Positions 16,182-25,333 of a stretch of 64,000 nt of DNA are shown piece after piece. Under the pieces are notes generated by a model, which was given only the letters and a program-made list of their open reading frames with translations, was not told the origin of the DNA and made no database searches. A program made the position numbers and the translations under genes. Positions within the stretch are counted from its first letter, which is position 1. Every line of letters begins with the position of its first letter. The DNA comes from an uncultured Oscillibacter sp. (GTDB lineage: Bacteria; Bacillota; Clostridia; Oscillospirales; Oscillospiraceae): NCBI RefSeq assembly GCF_900544955.1, contig NZ_UQXD01000005.1:15826-79825 (forward strand), read 5' to 3'.

Positions 16182-18184
16182 TCTTCGCGCTGGCCGGCAA
16201 CCAAAACTGCGGCAAGACCACGCTGTTCAACCAGCTCACCGGCTCCAACCAGCACGTGGGCAATTTCCCCGGCGTGACGGTGGACCAGAAGTCCGGCGCC
16301 GTCCGGGGCCAGAAGGACTGCACGGTGGTGGACCTGCCGGGCATCTACTCCATCCGCCCCTACACGCCGGAGGAGATCGTCACCCGGGACTTCATTCTCC
16401 ACCAGAAGCCCGACGGCATCATCAACATCGTGGACGCCACCAACATCGAGCGGAACCTGTACCTGACCCTGCAGCTCATGGAGATGCGGATTCCCATGGT
16501 GCTGGCGCTGAACATGATGGACGAGGTGTCCGGCAGCGGCGGCACCATCGACGTCCAGGGCATGTCCAAGGCCCTGGGCATTCCGGTGGTGCCCATCTCC
16601 GCGGTGAAAAATCAGGGCGTGGAGGAGCTGATCCGCGCCGCCGTCTCCACCGCCCGGACCCGGACCTATCCCGCCGTGTACGACTTCTGCTCTCCCGGCC
16701 CCGTCCACCGCTGCATCCACGCGGTGGTCCACCAGATCGAGGACCACGCTCAGGCCGCCGGCATCCCCGTCCGCTTCGCCGCCACCAAGCTCATTGAGGA
16801 CGACCCGGACGTGCGCGCCCGGCTGGAGCTGGACCAAAACGAGCTGGAGCTGGTGGAGCACAGCGTCCAGGAGATGGAGGCGGAGACCGGCATGGACCGC
16901 AACGCCGCCCTGGCGGACATGCGCTACAACTTCATCGAGGGCGTCTGCCGCGAGACGGTGGTGAAGTGCCGGGAGTCCCGGGAGCGCCGGCGCAGCGAGG
17001 CCATCGACCGGGTGGTGACCCACCGGTACGGGGCCCTGCCGATCTTCTTCGGCATCATGCTGGCCATCTTCTACCTGACCTTCAACGTCTTCGGCGCCGC
17101 CCTCTCCAACCTGCTGGCCGCCGGCATCGACGCTCTGACCGCCGCCGTGGACGGCGGGCTCACCGCCTACGGGCTGAACCCGGTGGTCCACAGCCTGGTG
17201 ATCGACGGCGTGTTCGCCGGGGTGGGCAGCGTTTTGAGCTTCCTGCCCATCATCGTGGTGCTGTTCTTCTTCCTCTCCATTTTGGAGGACACGGGCTACA
17301 TGGCCCGGGTGGCCTTCGTCATGGACCAGCTCCTGCGGAAAATCGGCCTCTCCGGCCGCAGCATCGTGCCCATGCTCATCGGCTTCGGCTGCTCCGTCCC
17401 CGCCATCATGTCCACCCGGACCCTGGCCTCGGAGCGGGACCGGCGGATGACCATTCTGCTGACGCCCTTTATGAGCTGCTCCGCCAAAATTCCCATCTAT
17501 GCGGTGTTCTCCGCCGCCTTCTTCCCCCGGCACGCGGGGCTGGTGATGATTCTGCTGTACCTCACCGGCATCTTGGTGGGCATTCTGGCGGCCAAGGTGC
17601 TGGGAGCAACCGCCTTCCAGGGCAACCCCGTCCCCTTCGTGATGGAGCTGCCCAACTACCGCTTTCCCTCCGCCAAGAGCGTGTGGCTGCTGTGCTGGGA
17701 CAAGGCCAAGGACTTTCTCACCCGGGCCTTCACCATCATCTTCGTGGCCACCATTGCGGTGTGGTTCCTCCAGACCTTCGACCTGCGGCTGAACCTGGTG
17801 TCCGACAGCGCCGAGAGCCTGCTCGCCACCGTGGGCGCCGTCCTCTCCCCCCTGTTCGCCCCCCTGGGCTTCGGGGACTGGCGGGTATCCACCGCCCTCA
17901 TCACCGGCTTCATCGCCAAGGAGTCCGTCATCTCCACCCTGGGCATCCTCACCGGCGCCGGAACCGCGGTGACGGCCGCCGCCCTGGGCACACTGTTCAC
18001 CCCCGCCAGCGCCGCAGGCTTCCTGGTGTTCACCCTGCTGTACACCCCCTGCGTGGCCGCCATCTCCGCAGTGAAGCGGGAGCTGGGCTCCGGTTGGAAG
18101 GCCGCCGGCGTGGCGGCGAGCCAGTGCCTGGTCGCCTGGGCGGCGGCCTTCCTGGTGTACCACGCGGCGCTGCTGCTGTTGTGA
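16178..18184 (+). CDS. feoB: Ferrous iron transporter B
   Basis: A 668-residue protein: an N-terminal GTPase domain (G1 GNQNCGKTT, G2/G3 region NFPGVTVDQKSG and VVDLPGIYS, G4 NMMDE), a helical linker, then a membrane domain with two Gate motifs around GFGCSVPAIMSTRTL and CSAKIPIYAVFSAAFF. It imports Fe2+ across the cytoplasmic membrane. The G4 motif reads NMMD rather than NKxD, as in many FeoB proteins. It lies behind a DtxR-like operator and ahead of a P12-like partner gene. Confidence 0.97.
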   Translation: MIFALAGNQNCGKTTLFNQLTGSNQHVGNFPGVTVDQKSGAVRGQKDCTVVDLPGIYSIRPYTPEEIVTRDFILHQKPDGIINIVDATNIERNLYLTLQLMEMRIPMVLALNMMDEVSGSGGTIDVQGMSKALGIPVVPISAVKNQGVEELIRAAVSTARTRTYPAVYDFCSPGPVHRCIHAVVHQIEDHAQAAGIPVRFAATKLIEDDPDVRARLELDQNELELVEHSVQEMEAETGMDRNAALADMRYNFIEGVCRETVVKCRESRERRRSEAIDRVVTHRYGALPIFFGIMLAIFYLTFNVFGAALSNLLAAGIDALTAAVDGGLTAYGLNPVVHSLVIDGVFAGVGSVLSFLPIIVVLFFFLSILEDTGYMARVAFVMDQLLRKIGLSGRSIVPMLIGFGCSVPAIMSTRTLASERDRRMTILLTPFMSCSAKIPIYAVFSAAFFPRHAGLVMILLYLTGILVGILAAKVLGATAFQGNPVPFVMELPNYRFPSAKSVWLLCWDKAKDFLTRAFTIIFVATIAVWFLQTFDLRLNLVSDSAESLLATVGAVLSPLFAPLGFGDWRVSTALITGFIAKESVISTLGILTGAGTAVTAAALGTLFTPASAAGFLVFTLLYTPCVAAISAVKRELGSGWKAAGVAASQCLVAWAAAFLVYHAALLLL

Positions 18185-18197
18185 GGAGGGGACGGCC

Positions 18198-18347
18198 ATG
18201 CTGGAGGTACTGATCCTGGCGGCCCTGGGGCTGTGGCTGTGGGCGGCCCTGCGAAGCTGCCGCCGCCACGGCGGGGGCTGCGGCGGAACCTGCCGGGACT
18301 GCGGCGGGCGCTGCGGGGGCTGCTCCAAGGGGTGCGACCGCCGCTGA
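18198..18347 (+). CDS. FeoB-associated Cys-rich membrane protein (P12-type)
   Basis: A 49-residue protein. The first 18 residues, MLEVLILAALGLWLWAAL, form one membrane segment; the rest is a basic, Gly-rich tail with seven Cys in CGGTC, CGGRCGGC and KGC patterns. Short membrane proteins of this build follow feoB in many Clostridia and are thought to aid iron handling. It is 13 bases after feoB with GGAGGGG ahead of ATG 18198. Confidence 0.85.
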   Translation: MLEVLILAALGLWLWAALRSCRRHGGGCGGTCRDCGGRCGGCSKGCDRR

Positions 18348-18349
18348 GC

Positions 18350-18372
18350 GCCGTTCCGGCGGCATTTTTGTG
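18350..18372 (+). terminator. Weak terminator after the feo operon
   Basis: A short CGCCG-TTC-CGGCG stem is followed by ATTTTTG directly after the P12-like gene. Confidence 0.5.
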
Positions 18373-18436
18373 CATATTTTAGAACTCTTGCCCAGTTTTT
18401 TGGGGATTTCTGTGAAACTTCCCAGCAAAACGCCGG

Positions 18437-18465
18437 TTGACTTTGCCGCTTTGACCCGCTAAAAT
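18437..18465 (+). promoter_or_regulatory. Predicted promoter of the 92-residue protein gene
   Basis: TTGACT (18437-18442) and TAAAAT (18460-18465), 17 bases apart, 45 bases ahead of the start codon at 18511. Confidence 0.6.
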
Positions 18466-18510
18466 GTAAGTATTCAGACCATCAAGGAATTGGGAGAGGA
18501 GCTGACGGAT

Positions 18511-18789
18511 ATGACATACGGAACGAAGACCTCTATGCATACAATGTCCCGCCATGCGTCCGCCGGCTTTGCAGACGCTGCTTCTTCCTGCGCCCATTGC
18601 GCCTGCATGCATACCACCTCCAACTCCATTTCTGTGATTTTGGACGCCATTCTCATGGCGTCCATTATTATTATTGGTCTGGTAAACCTGAACACCCTGG
18701 GCGGCATTGTGCTGCCGGTGCTGGTACTGCTGGCAGGCCTGCTGGTTTGCCGTATTCCCCAAGGGCTACAGACGCGAACATACGCATAA
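18511..18789 (+). CDS. Hypothetical small membrane protein, His/Cys-containing N-terminus
   Basis: A 92-residue protein with a short polar N-terminus containing MHTMSRHASAGF and SSCAHCACMHTT (three Cys, several His) and a long hydrophobic region about residues 45-82 that could form one or two membrane helices. A promoter, AGGAG nine bases before ATG 18511 and a terminator right behind it support a real gene. No family is recognised. The Cys/His cluster beside an iron operon may bind metal, but that is only inference. Confidence 0.6.
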   Translation: MTYGTKTSMHTMSRHASAGFADAASSCAHCACMHTTSNSISVILDAILMASIIIIGLVNLNTLGGIVLPVLVLLAGLLVCRIPQGLQTRTYA

Positions 18790-18805
18790 CTGTATGGATA
18801 CAGTG

Positions 18806-18839
18806 AAGCGGTTCCGCACTGTGGCGGGACCGCTTTTTT
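18806..18839 (+). terminator. Rho-independent terminator
   Basis: AAGCGGTTCCGC pairs with GCGGGACCGCTT (one G-T pair) around a short loop, followed by TTTTTT. Confidence 0.8.
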
Positions 18840-18873
18840 GTATAATCATCAATTGCAAAAAGGAGATACCACA

Positions 18874-20118
18874 ATGAAAAAGAAGTTCCTCAGTCTTGTG
18901 ATGGCCATGGCCATGATGCTGGGCCTCGCCGCCTGCGGCGGCGACAAGCAGCCCTCCGCTCCCGCCGACAACGGCGACACCCAGGCCCCCGCCCAAGCCC
19001 CTGCCGAGGGTGCCGCCGAGGGCGCCGCCTTCATGCTGGGCGGCACCGGCCCTCTGACCGGCGGCGCCGCCATCTACGGCACTGCCGCCAGAAACGGCGC
19101 CCAGATCGCCGTGGATGAGATCAACGCCATGGGCGGCATCCAGTTCGAGTTACAGTATGAGGACGACGCCCACGACGCCGAGAAGGCCGCCAACGCCTAC
19201 AACGCGCTGAAGGACTGGGGGATGCAGATCTCCCTGGGCTCCGTCACCTCCACCCCCGGCGGCGTCACCTCCGCCATGAACTTTGAGGACCGCATCTTCG
19301 CCCTGACGCCCTCCGCCTCCGCCACCGCCGTGACCGAGGGCAAGGACAACGTGTTCCAGATGTGCTTCATGGACCCCAACCAGGGCTCCGCCTCCGCCCA
19401 GTACATCGCCGACAAGGGCCTGGCCGCCAAGGTCGCGGTCATCTGGAAGAACGACGACGTGTACTCCAAGGGCATCCACGACACCTTCATGGCCAAGGCC
19501 GCTGAGCTGGGCCTGGAGGTGGTGTCCGACACCACCTTCGCCGACGGCAACGACACCGACTTCTCCGTGCAGCTCTCCGACGCCCAGACCAAGGGCGCCG
19601 AGCTGGTGTTCCTGCCCATGTACTATCAGCCCGCCTCCCTCATCTTCGCCCAGGCGGACGCCGCCGGCTACGCCCCCAAGTGGTTCGGCGTGGACGGCAT
19701 GGACGGCATTCTGACCATGGACGGCTTTGACGCCGCCCTGGCCGAGGGCGTCATGCTGCTGACTCCCTTCAACGCCGACTCCACCGACGCAAAGACCGCC
19801 GCCTTCGTGGCCGAGTATCAGAGCCGCTTCGGCGAGATCCCCAACCAGTTCGCCGCCGACGCCTATGACTGCGTGTACGCCTACAAGCAGGCCCTGGAGG
19901 CCGCCGGCGCCACGCCCGACATGAGCGCCGAGGAGCTGTGCGCCCTGATGATCGAGCAGTTCGCCACGACCTACAACGAGGACGGCTCCGTTGACAAGCA
20001 GGGCATCACCTTCGACGGCCTCACCGGCGAGGGCATGACCTGGGACGCCTCCGGCGCCGTCAGCAAGAGCCCCAAGGGCATGGTCATCGAGAACGGCGCC
20101 TACGTCGGCCTCGACTGA
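18874..20118 (+). CDS. Branched-chain amino acid ABC transporter substrate-binding protein (lipoprotein)
   Basis: A 414-residue type I periplasmic-binding-fold protein (LivJ/LivK-like). The signal MKKKFLSLVMAMAMMLGLAAC has lipobox LAAC. After an Ala/Pro linker, FMLGGTGPLTGGAAIYGTAARNGAQIAVDEINAMGGI is the classic start of the family, with GSVTSTPGGVTSA and KVAVIWKNDDVYSKGI later. It binds leucine, isoleucine, valine or a related ligand outside the membrane for the LivHMGF system behind it. ATG 18874 has AAGGAG eight bases ahead. The Ala/Gly-rich codon use is extreme, as in highly expressed genes. Confidence 0.93.
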   Translation: MKKKFLSLVMAMAMMLGLAACGGDKQPSAPADNGDTQAPAQAPAEGAAEGAAFMLGGTGPLTGGAAIYGTAARNGAQIAVDEINAMGGIQFELQYEDDAHDAEKAANAYNALKDWGMQISLGSVTSTPGGVTSAMNFEDRIFALTPSASATAVTEGKDNVFQMCFMDPNQGSASAQYIADKGLAAKVAVIWKNDDVYSKGIHDTFMAKAAELGLEVVSDTTFADGNDTDFSVQLSDAQTKGAELVFLPMYYQPASLIFAQADAAGYAPKWFGVDGMDGILTMDGFDAALAEGVMLLTPFNADSTDAKTAAFVAEYQSRFGEIPNQFAADAYDCVYAYKQALEAAGATPDMSAEELCALMIEQFATTYNEDGSVDKQGITFDGLTGEGMTWDASGAVSKSPKGMVIENGAYVGLD

Positions 20119-20138
20119 TCCCTCTCTCCCGGCAAGGA

Positions 20139-20243
20139 CGCCGGAGCGGCCGCTTTCGCGGCGGCCGCTCCGGCGCGCTCCGGGTCCGGCGCCCGGCAGC
20201 GTGTATCTGAAAATCCCCGGCGGCCCCGGCGGTTTTCAGATAC
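20139..20243 (+). promoter_or_regulatory. Two strong hairpins between livJ-like gene and livH
   Basis: Hairpin 1: 15-bp perfect stem (20139-20153 with 20161-20175). Hairpin 2: 11-bp perfect stem GTATCTGAAAA (20203-20213) with its complement at 20233-20243. Neither has a clear T-run. They could stabilise the binding-protein message or reduce read-through into the permease genes. Confidence 0.6.
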
Positions 20244-20294
20244 GCACTGGACGTATCGCCTCCCTCGAAAGAACTTGACAAGGGGTGTCATCTT

Positions 20295-21209
20295 ATGACT
20301 TTTCTGAACTTCCTTCTCAGCGGAATCAGCCTGGGCAGCATCTACGCCATCATCGCCCTGGGCTACACCATGGTCTACGGCATCGCCAAGATGCTGAACT
20401 TCGCCCACGGCGACGTCATCATGGTGGGCGCGTACATCTGCTTTTACGCCGTCTCCCGCTTCTCCCTGCCGCCTCTGGTGGGCGTGCTGCTGGCCATGCT
20501 GGTGTGCACGGTGCTGGGCATGGTGGTGGAGCGGCTGGCCTATAAGCCCCTGCGGGCCGCCCCCTCCCTGGCGGTTTTGATCACCGCCATCGGCGTGAGC
20601 TACTTCCTCCAGAACGCGGCGCTGCTGCTGTGGTCCTCCAACCCCAAGGTGTTCCCCAACTTCTTCTCCGTCACGGAGCAGACCGCGGAGGGCGAGGTGG
20701 TGAAAAACAGCATCCAGCTCTTCGGCGGGCAGCTCACCATCTCCTATGTGACCATCACCACCATCGCCGCCTGCATCCTCATCATGCTGGGCCTGACCTG
20801 GTTCACCAGCTTCACCAAGATGGGCAAGGCCATGCGGGCCTGCTCCGAGGACAAGGGCGCCGCCCAGCTCATGGGCATCAACGTCAATGCCACCATCTCC
20901 ATGACCTTCGCCATCGGCTCCGGCCTGGCGGCCATCGCCGGCGTGCTGCTCTGCTCCGCCTACCCCACCCTGGTGCCCACCACGGGCTCCATGCCGGGCA
21001 TCAAGGCCTTCACCGCCGCCGTCTTCGGCGGCATCGGCTCCGTCCCCGGGGCGCTGCTGGGCGGGCTGCTGCTGGGCGTCATCGAGATTTTTGCAAAAGC
21101 CTACATCTCCACGCAGCTCTCCGACGCCATCGTGTTCGCCGTGCTGATCGTGGTGCTGCTGGTGAAGCCTGCGGGCCTTCTGGGCAAGCAGGTCCGCGAG
21201 AAAGTTTGA
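20295..21209 (+). CDS. livH: Branched-chain amino acid ABC transporter permease LivH
   Basis: A 304-residue membrane protein with about eight hydrophobic segments and the LivH start ISLGSIYAIIALGYTMVYGIAKMLNFAHGDVIMVGAY. The EAA-like loop GKAMRACSEDKGAAQLMGINVNATISMTFAIGSGLAAIAG contacts the ATPases. It forms half of the channel with LivM. AGGGG lies nine bases before ATG 20295. Second gene of the liv operon. Confidence 0.95.
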   Translation: MTFLNFLLSGISLGSIYAIIALGYTMVYGIAKMLNFAHGDVIMVGAYICFYAVSRFSLPPLVGVLLAMLVCTVLGMVVERLAYKPLRAAPSLAVLITAIGVSYFLQNAALLLWSSNPKVFPNFFSVTEQTAEGEVVKNSIQLFGGQLTISYVTITTIAACILIMLGLTWFTSFTKMGKAMRACSEDKGAAQLMGINVNATISMTFAIGSGLAAIAGVLLCSAYPTLVPTTGSMPGIKAFTAAVFGGIGSVPGALLGGLLLGVIEIFAKAYISTQLSDAIVFAVLIVVLLVKPAGLLGKQVREKV

Positions 21210-21219
21210 GGTGCGGATC

Positions 21220-22272
21220 ATGGCAAACAAATTGAACGCAATGAGCAAGACCTCCCGCCGGAACTACCTGACCTATCTGCTGGTGATCCTCAGCTACCTG
21301 ATCCTCCAGGTGTGCAGCGGCTCCCTCAGCTCCTCCCTGAAGGGGATGCTGGTGCCCATCTGCGCCTATGTGGTCATGGCCGTCTCCCTGAACCTGACGG
21401 TGGGCGTCCTGGGCGAGCTGTCCCTGGGCCACGCGGGCTTTATGAGCGTGGGCGCCTTCACCGGCACCACCGCCGCCATCGCCCTGCAGGGCGTCCTCCC
21501 CTTCGCCCCGCTGCGCCTGGCGGTGGGCATGGTGGTGGGCGCCGCCTTCGCCGCCCTGGCGGGCTTCCTCATCGGCATCCCCGTGCTGCGGCTGAAGGGC
21601 GACTACCTGGCCATCGTCACCCTGGCCTTCGGCGAGATCATCAAGAGCATTTTCAACAACCTCTACGTGGGCATGGACGGCTCCGGCCTCCACTTCAGCC
21701 TCCTCAGCGACAAGACCAATCTGGCCGAGGGCGGCCAGCTCATCATCGGCGGTCCCATGGGCATCGGCGGCATTCAGAAGATCTCCACCTTCACCGCGGG
21801 CTTTTTGCTGGTGATGGTGACGCTGTTCGTGGTGTTCAACCTGGTGAACAGCCGGGCGGGCCGGGCCATCATGGCCATCCGGGACAACCGCATCGCCGCC
21901 GAGAGCATCGGACTGAACATCACCAAGTACAAGATGATGGCCTTCGTCACCTCCGCCGCCCTGGCGGGCGCCGCGGGCACCCTCTTCGCCATGAACTTCT
22001 CCACCATCGTGGCCAACAAGTTCGACTTCAACACCTCCATTCTGGTGCTGGTGTTCGTGGTGCTGGGCGGCCTCGGCAACATGCTGGGCTCCATCGTGGC
22101 GGCAGCGGCCCTGACCATCCTGCCCGAGGCCCTGCGCCAGTTCTCCGACTACCGGATGCTGGTGTACGCCATCGTGCTGATTCTGGTGATGCTGGCCACC
22201 AACAACCCCACCCTGAAATCCTTCCTGAACCGGCTCAAGCCCGGCAAACGCGGCAAAAAGGAGGCGGCCTGA
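21220..22272 (+). CDS. livM: Branched-chain amino acid ABC transporter permease LivM
   Basis: A 350-residue membrane protein with LivM features: LNLTVGVLGELSLGHAGFMSVGAF, LRLKGDYLAIVTLAFGEI and the coupling loop RAIRDNRIAAESIGLNITKYK-like segment (MAIRDNRIAAESIG). Pairs with LivH in the membrane. I chose ATG 21220, eight bases after GAGG; a GTG at 21211 is in frame but too close to that site. It ends directly before livG. Confidence 0.95.
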   Translation: MANKLNAMSKTSRRNYLTYLLVILSYLILQVCSGSLSSSLKGMLVPICAYVVMAVSLNLTVGVLGELSLGHAGFMSVGAFTGTTAAIALQGVLPFAPLRLAVGMVVGAAFAALAGFLIGIPVLRLKGDYLAIVTLAFGEIIKSIFNNLYVGMDGSGLHFSLLSDKTNLAEGGQLIIGGPMGIGGIQKISTFTAGFLLVMVTLFVVFNLVNSRAGRAIMAIRDNRIAAESIGLNITKYKMMAFVTSAALAGAAGTLFAMNFSTIVANKFDFNTSILVLVFVVLGGLGNMLGSIVAAAALTILPEALRQFSDYRMLVYAIVLILVMLATNNPTLKSFLNRLKPGKRGKKEAA

Positions 22273-22273
22273 C

Positions 22274-23107
<834 letters not shown>

Positions 23108-23109
23108 GC

Positions 23110-23820
23110 ATGGAACCCATTTTGAAGGTGGACGATATCAACGTCTATTACGGCAGCATCCACGCCATCAAGGGCGTCTCCTTCCACGTGGAGCAGGGGG
23201 AGATCGTCACGCTGATCGGCGCCAACGGCGCCGGGAAATCCACCACGCTGAACACCGTCTCCGGCCTGCTCCACAGCAAGACCGGCTCCGTGTCCTTCCT
23301 GGGGGAGAACCTGGGGAAGGTCCCCTGCCACAAAATCGTCTCCAAGGGCCTGGCCCTGGTGCCGGAGGGCCGCCGGGTCTTCTTGCAGATGACCGTCCAG
23401 GAGAACCTGGAGATGGGCGCCTACACCCGCAGCGGCAAGGCCGTGGACGAGGACCTGGAGAAGGTCTACGGGCAGTTCCCCCGGCTGAAGGAGCGGTACA
23501 AGCAGGTGGCGGGCACCCTGTCCGGCGGCGAGCAGCAGATGCTGGCCATGGGCCGGGCGCTGATGAGCCAGCCCAAGCTGCTGATGCTGGATGAGCCCTC
23601 CATGGGCCTGGCCCCCATTCTGGTGGAGCAGATTTTTGAGATCATCCAGAACCTCCACAAGGCGGGCACCACCATTTTGCTGGTGGAGCAGAACGCCCAG
23701 GCCGCCCTCAGCGTGGCGGACCGGGGCTACGTGCTGGAGACCGGCAAGGTGGTCACCTCCGGCACCGGCGCGGAGCTGCTGGCCAGCCCCGCCATCAAAA
23801 AGGCCTATTTGGGGGGCTGA
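23110..23820 (+). CDS. livF: Branched-chain amino acid ABC transporter ATP-binding protein LivF
   Basis: A 236-residue ATPase, the usual LivF length. Walker A GANGAGKST, signature LSGGEQQMLAMGRALM, Walker B LLMLDEPSMGLAP, switch His replaced by Gln in LLVEQNA, as normal for LivF. The ATG at 23110 is two bases after the livG stop and lies within its ribosome-site context. Last gene of the liv operon, followed by a strong terminator. Confidence 0.95.
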   Translation: MEPILKVDDINVYYGSIHAIKGVSFHVEQGEIVTLIGANGAGKSTTLNTVSGLLHSKTGSVSFLGENLGKVPCHKIVSKGLALVPEGRRVFLQMTVQENLEMGAYTRSGKAVDEDLEKVYGQFPRLKERYKQVAGTLSGGEQQMLAMGRALMSQPKLLMLDEPSMGLAPILVEQIFEIIQNLHKAGTTILLVEQNAQAALSVADRGYVLETGKVVTSGTGAELLASPAIKKAYLGG

Positions 23821-23834
23821 ACGAGCGGATTTCC

Positions 23835-23865
23835 AAAAGGAGAGCGCGGTGCGCTCTCCTTTTTC
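23835..23865 (+). terminator. Terminator of the liv operon
   Basis: A 13-bp perfect stem (23835-23847 with 23851-23863), GGT loop, then a T-run. Confidence 0.9.
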
Positions 23866-23866
23866 T

Positions 23867-23894
23867 TTGCTTTTTGGCGCGGGCGTGGTATACT
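23867..23894 (+). promoter_or_regulatory. Predicted promoter of niaR
   Basis: TTGCTT (23867-23872) and TATACT (23889-23894) with a 16-base spacer, about 30 bases before the NiaR start codon. Confidence 0.6.
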
Positions 23895-23896
23895 GC

Positions 23897-23906
23897 TGTC
23901 ATGACA
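23897..23906. promoter_or_regulatory. TGTC-AT-GACA palindrome, candidate NiaR autoregulatory site
   Basis: A perfect 10-bp palindrome placed just behind the niaR -10. It has the same TGTC-N2-GACA centre as the large palindrome at 25263-25310. Confidence 0.5.
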
Positions 23907-23923
23907 AGAAAGGGAGGTCCTCC

Positions 23924-24448
23924 ATGCACGCGGAAGAGCGCCGCCAGGCGATTTTGGAACAACTGCATCACGCCCCCGCCCCCGTCAGTGCCGGGGCTTT
24001 GGCGGCCCGGTTTTCCGTCAGCCGCCAGATCATCGTGGGGGACATCGCCCTGCTGCGGGCCGCCGGGGCGGAGATCTCCGCCACCCCCCGGGGCTACGTG
24101 ATCCTCTCCGCCGCCGGGGGACTGGTGCGGCAGGTGGCCTGCCGCCACGACGCCGCCGGCATGGAGTCGGAGCTGAACGCCCTGGTGGACCAGGGCTGCA
24201 CCGTGCTGGACGTCATCGTGGAGCACCCCGTCTACGGCCAGCTCACCGGCTCCCTCCAGCTCTCCAGCCGGTACGACGTGGCCCAGTTCATCGCCCGCTG
24301 CGCCCGGTCCGAGGCCCGGCCCCTGTCGGACCTGACGGAGGGCATCCACCTCCACACCCTTTCCTGCCCCGATGAGGCCGCCTTCGCCCGGGCCCGGCAG
24401 GCCCTGGAGGCGCTGGGCGTCCTGCTGACGGCGGAGAACAACGGCTGA
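23924..24448 (+). CDS. niaR: Transcription repressor NiaR (niacin-responsive, HTH plus 3H domain)
   Basis: A 174-residue protein. Residues 1-60 form an HTH_11 winged helix (RRQAILEQLHHAPAPVSAGALAARFSVSRQIIVGDIALLRAAGAEISATPRGYVI); the rest is the 3H domain named for its three conserved histidines, seen here in VACRHDAAG, IVEHPVYGQLTG and GIHLHTLS. NiaR (YrxA/NadR-type) represses NAD synthesis and niacin uptake genes when niacin is present. GGGAGG precedes ATG 23924. Two downstream genes and the palindrome at 25263 make a local target likely. Confidence 0.92.
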   Translation: MHAEERRQAILEQLHHAPAPVSAGALAARFSVSRQIIVGDIALLRAAGAEISATPRGYVILSAAGGLVRQVACRHDAAGMESELNALVDQGCTVLDVIVEHPVYGQLTGSLQLSSRYDVAQFIARCARSEARPLSDLTEGIHLHTLSCPDEAAFARARQALEALGVLLTAENNG

Positions 24449-24461
24449 AAGGAGCGATTCT

Positions 24462-25244
24462 ATGGGTTTTCTGGACAAATTCCGCAAGAAGCCCCGGGTC
24501 TCCCCCGGCGGCTCCCCCATCTACCGCTATGAGGACCGGGAGGACCGGGGCTGGCGCCCGCCCGAGGCCTGCGGCACCTATGCCCAGGCGGTGAACGACC
24601 GCTTCCAGACCCTGTTCCCCGGCCGGGAGTGCTTCGTGTTCCACGAGCTGATCTCCGATCTGGTACACATCGACGTGAACATCCTGCGCCCCACGGCGGA
24701 GCAGAACTTCTACGTCCTCTACACCACCGGCATGAGCGACCTGCCCATGACGCTGCCCGACGAGATCGCGGACCGGGAGGACCTGAAATACGCGGAGCTG
24801 TACCTCTTCCTCCCCGCCGAGTGGGACCTGGGCGAAACCGGCGGGACGGACCGGGACCTGCCGGAGCGCAGCTACTGGCCCATCCGGATGCTGAAATTCC
24901 TGGCCCGGTTCCCCCACCAGTACCAGACCTGGCTGGGCTGGGGCCACACCATGCCCAACGGCCCGGACTACGCCCCTTTGGGCGACGGCGTGGGCTTTGG
25001 CGGCATGGTGCTCACCTGGAGCGACGGGGAACTGGGCGGCTTTGAGGCGGAGGACGGCCGCCGCATCCAATTTTACAGCGTGATCCCCGCCTACAAGGAG
25101 GAGATCGAGTTCAAGCTGAAATACGGCATGGAATCGCTCCACCAGCGGTTCTGCCAGGGCGGACTGCCCATGGTGCTGGACATCCACCGGCCCAACCTCT
25201 GCCCGGACTTCCACGAGGTTCTGGACGGCGAAACGGATGGTTGA
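24462..25244 (+). CDS. Suppressor-of-fused (SUFU) domain protein
   Basis: A 260-residue protein with the bacterial SUFU domain: VHIDVNILRPTAEQNFYVLYTTGMSDLPMTLP, YAELYLFLPAEWDL, SYWPIRMLKFLARFPHQYQTWLGWGHTMPNG, then FYSVIPAYKEEIEFKLKYGMESL. Bacterial members are cytoplasmic proteins of uncertain role, often proposed as immunity or stress proteins. The N-terminal 20 residues are basic and unstructured. It starts 13 bases after niaR with AAAGGAG ahead of it, so it is probably co-transcribed. Confidence 0.85.
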   Translation: MGFLDKFRKKPRVSPGGSPIYRYEDREDRGWRPPEACGTYAQAVNDRFQTLFPGRECFVFHELISDLVHIDVNILRPTAEQNFYVLYTTGMSDLPMTLPDEIADREDLKYAELYLFLPAEWDLGETGGTDRDLPERSYWPIRMLKFLARFPHQYQTWLGWGHTMPNGPDYAPLGDGVGFGGMVLTWSDGELGGFEAEDGRRIQFYSVIPAYKEEIEFKLKYGMESLHQRFCQGGLPMVLDIHRPNLCPDFHEVLDGETDG

Positions 25245-25269
25245 CAAGGGCGGCCATTGCGTGTATAGT
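25241..25269 (+). promoter_or_regulatory. Predicted promoter of the EIIC-like gene
   Basis: TTGACA (25241-25246) and TATAGT (25264-25269), 17 bases apart. The -35 overlaps the SUFU stop codon and the -10 lies inside the palindrome. Confidence 0.85.
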
Positions 25270-25310
25270 AGGGTAGTCAGGTGTCAAGACACCTGACTAC
25301 CCTACTATAC
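25263..25310. promoter_or_regulatory. Near-perfect 48-bp palindrome over the -10 and start site, candidate NiaR operator
   Basis: Arms 25263-25285 and 25288-25310 are 23-bp perfect inverted repeats around a 2-base AA centre; the centre reads AGGTGTC-AA-GACACCT. It covers the -10 and the likely transcription start, the classic place for a repressor. The GTGTC/GACAC halves resemble what I recall of NiaR sites. A cruciform or RNA hairpin role (attenuator) is also possible. Confidence 0.75.
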
Positions 25311-25333
25311 TACATAAGAAACAGGTGCTTCCC

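Noticed and set aside
16118..18328. A 736-codon minus-strand open frame across feoB
   Set aside because: The plus strand encodes an intact FeoB; the antisense frame is His/Gly/Val-rich without any known motif.
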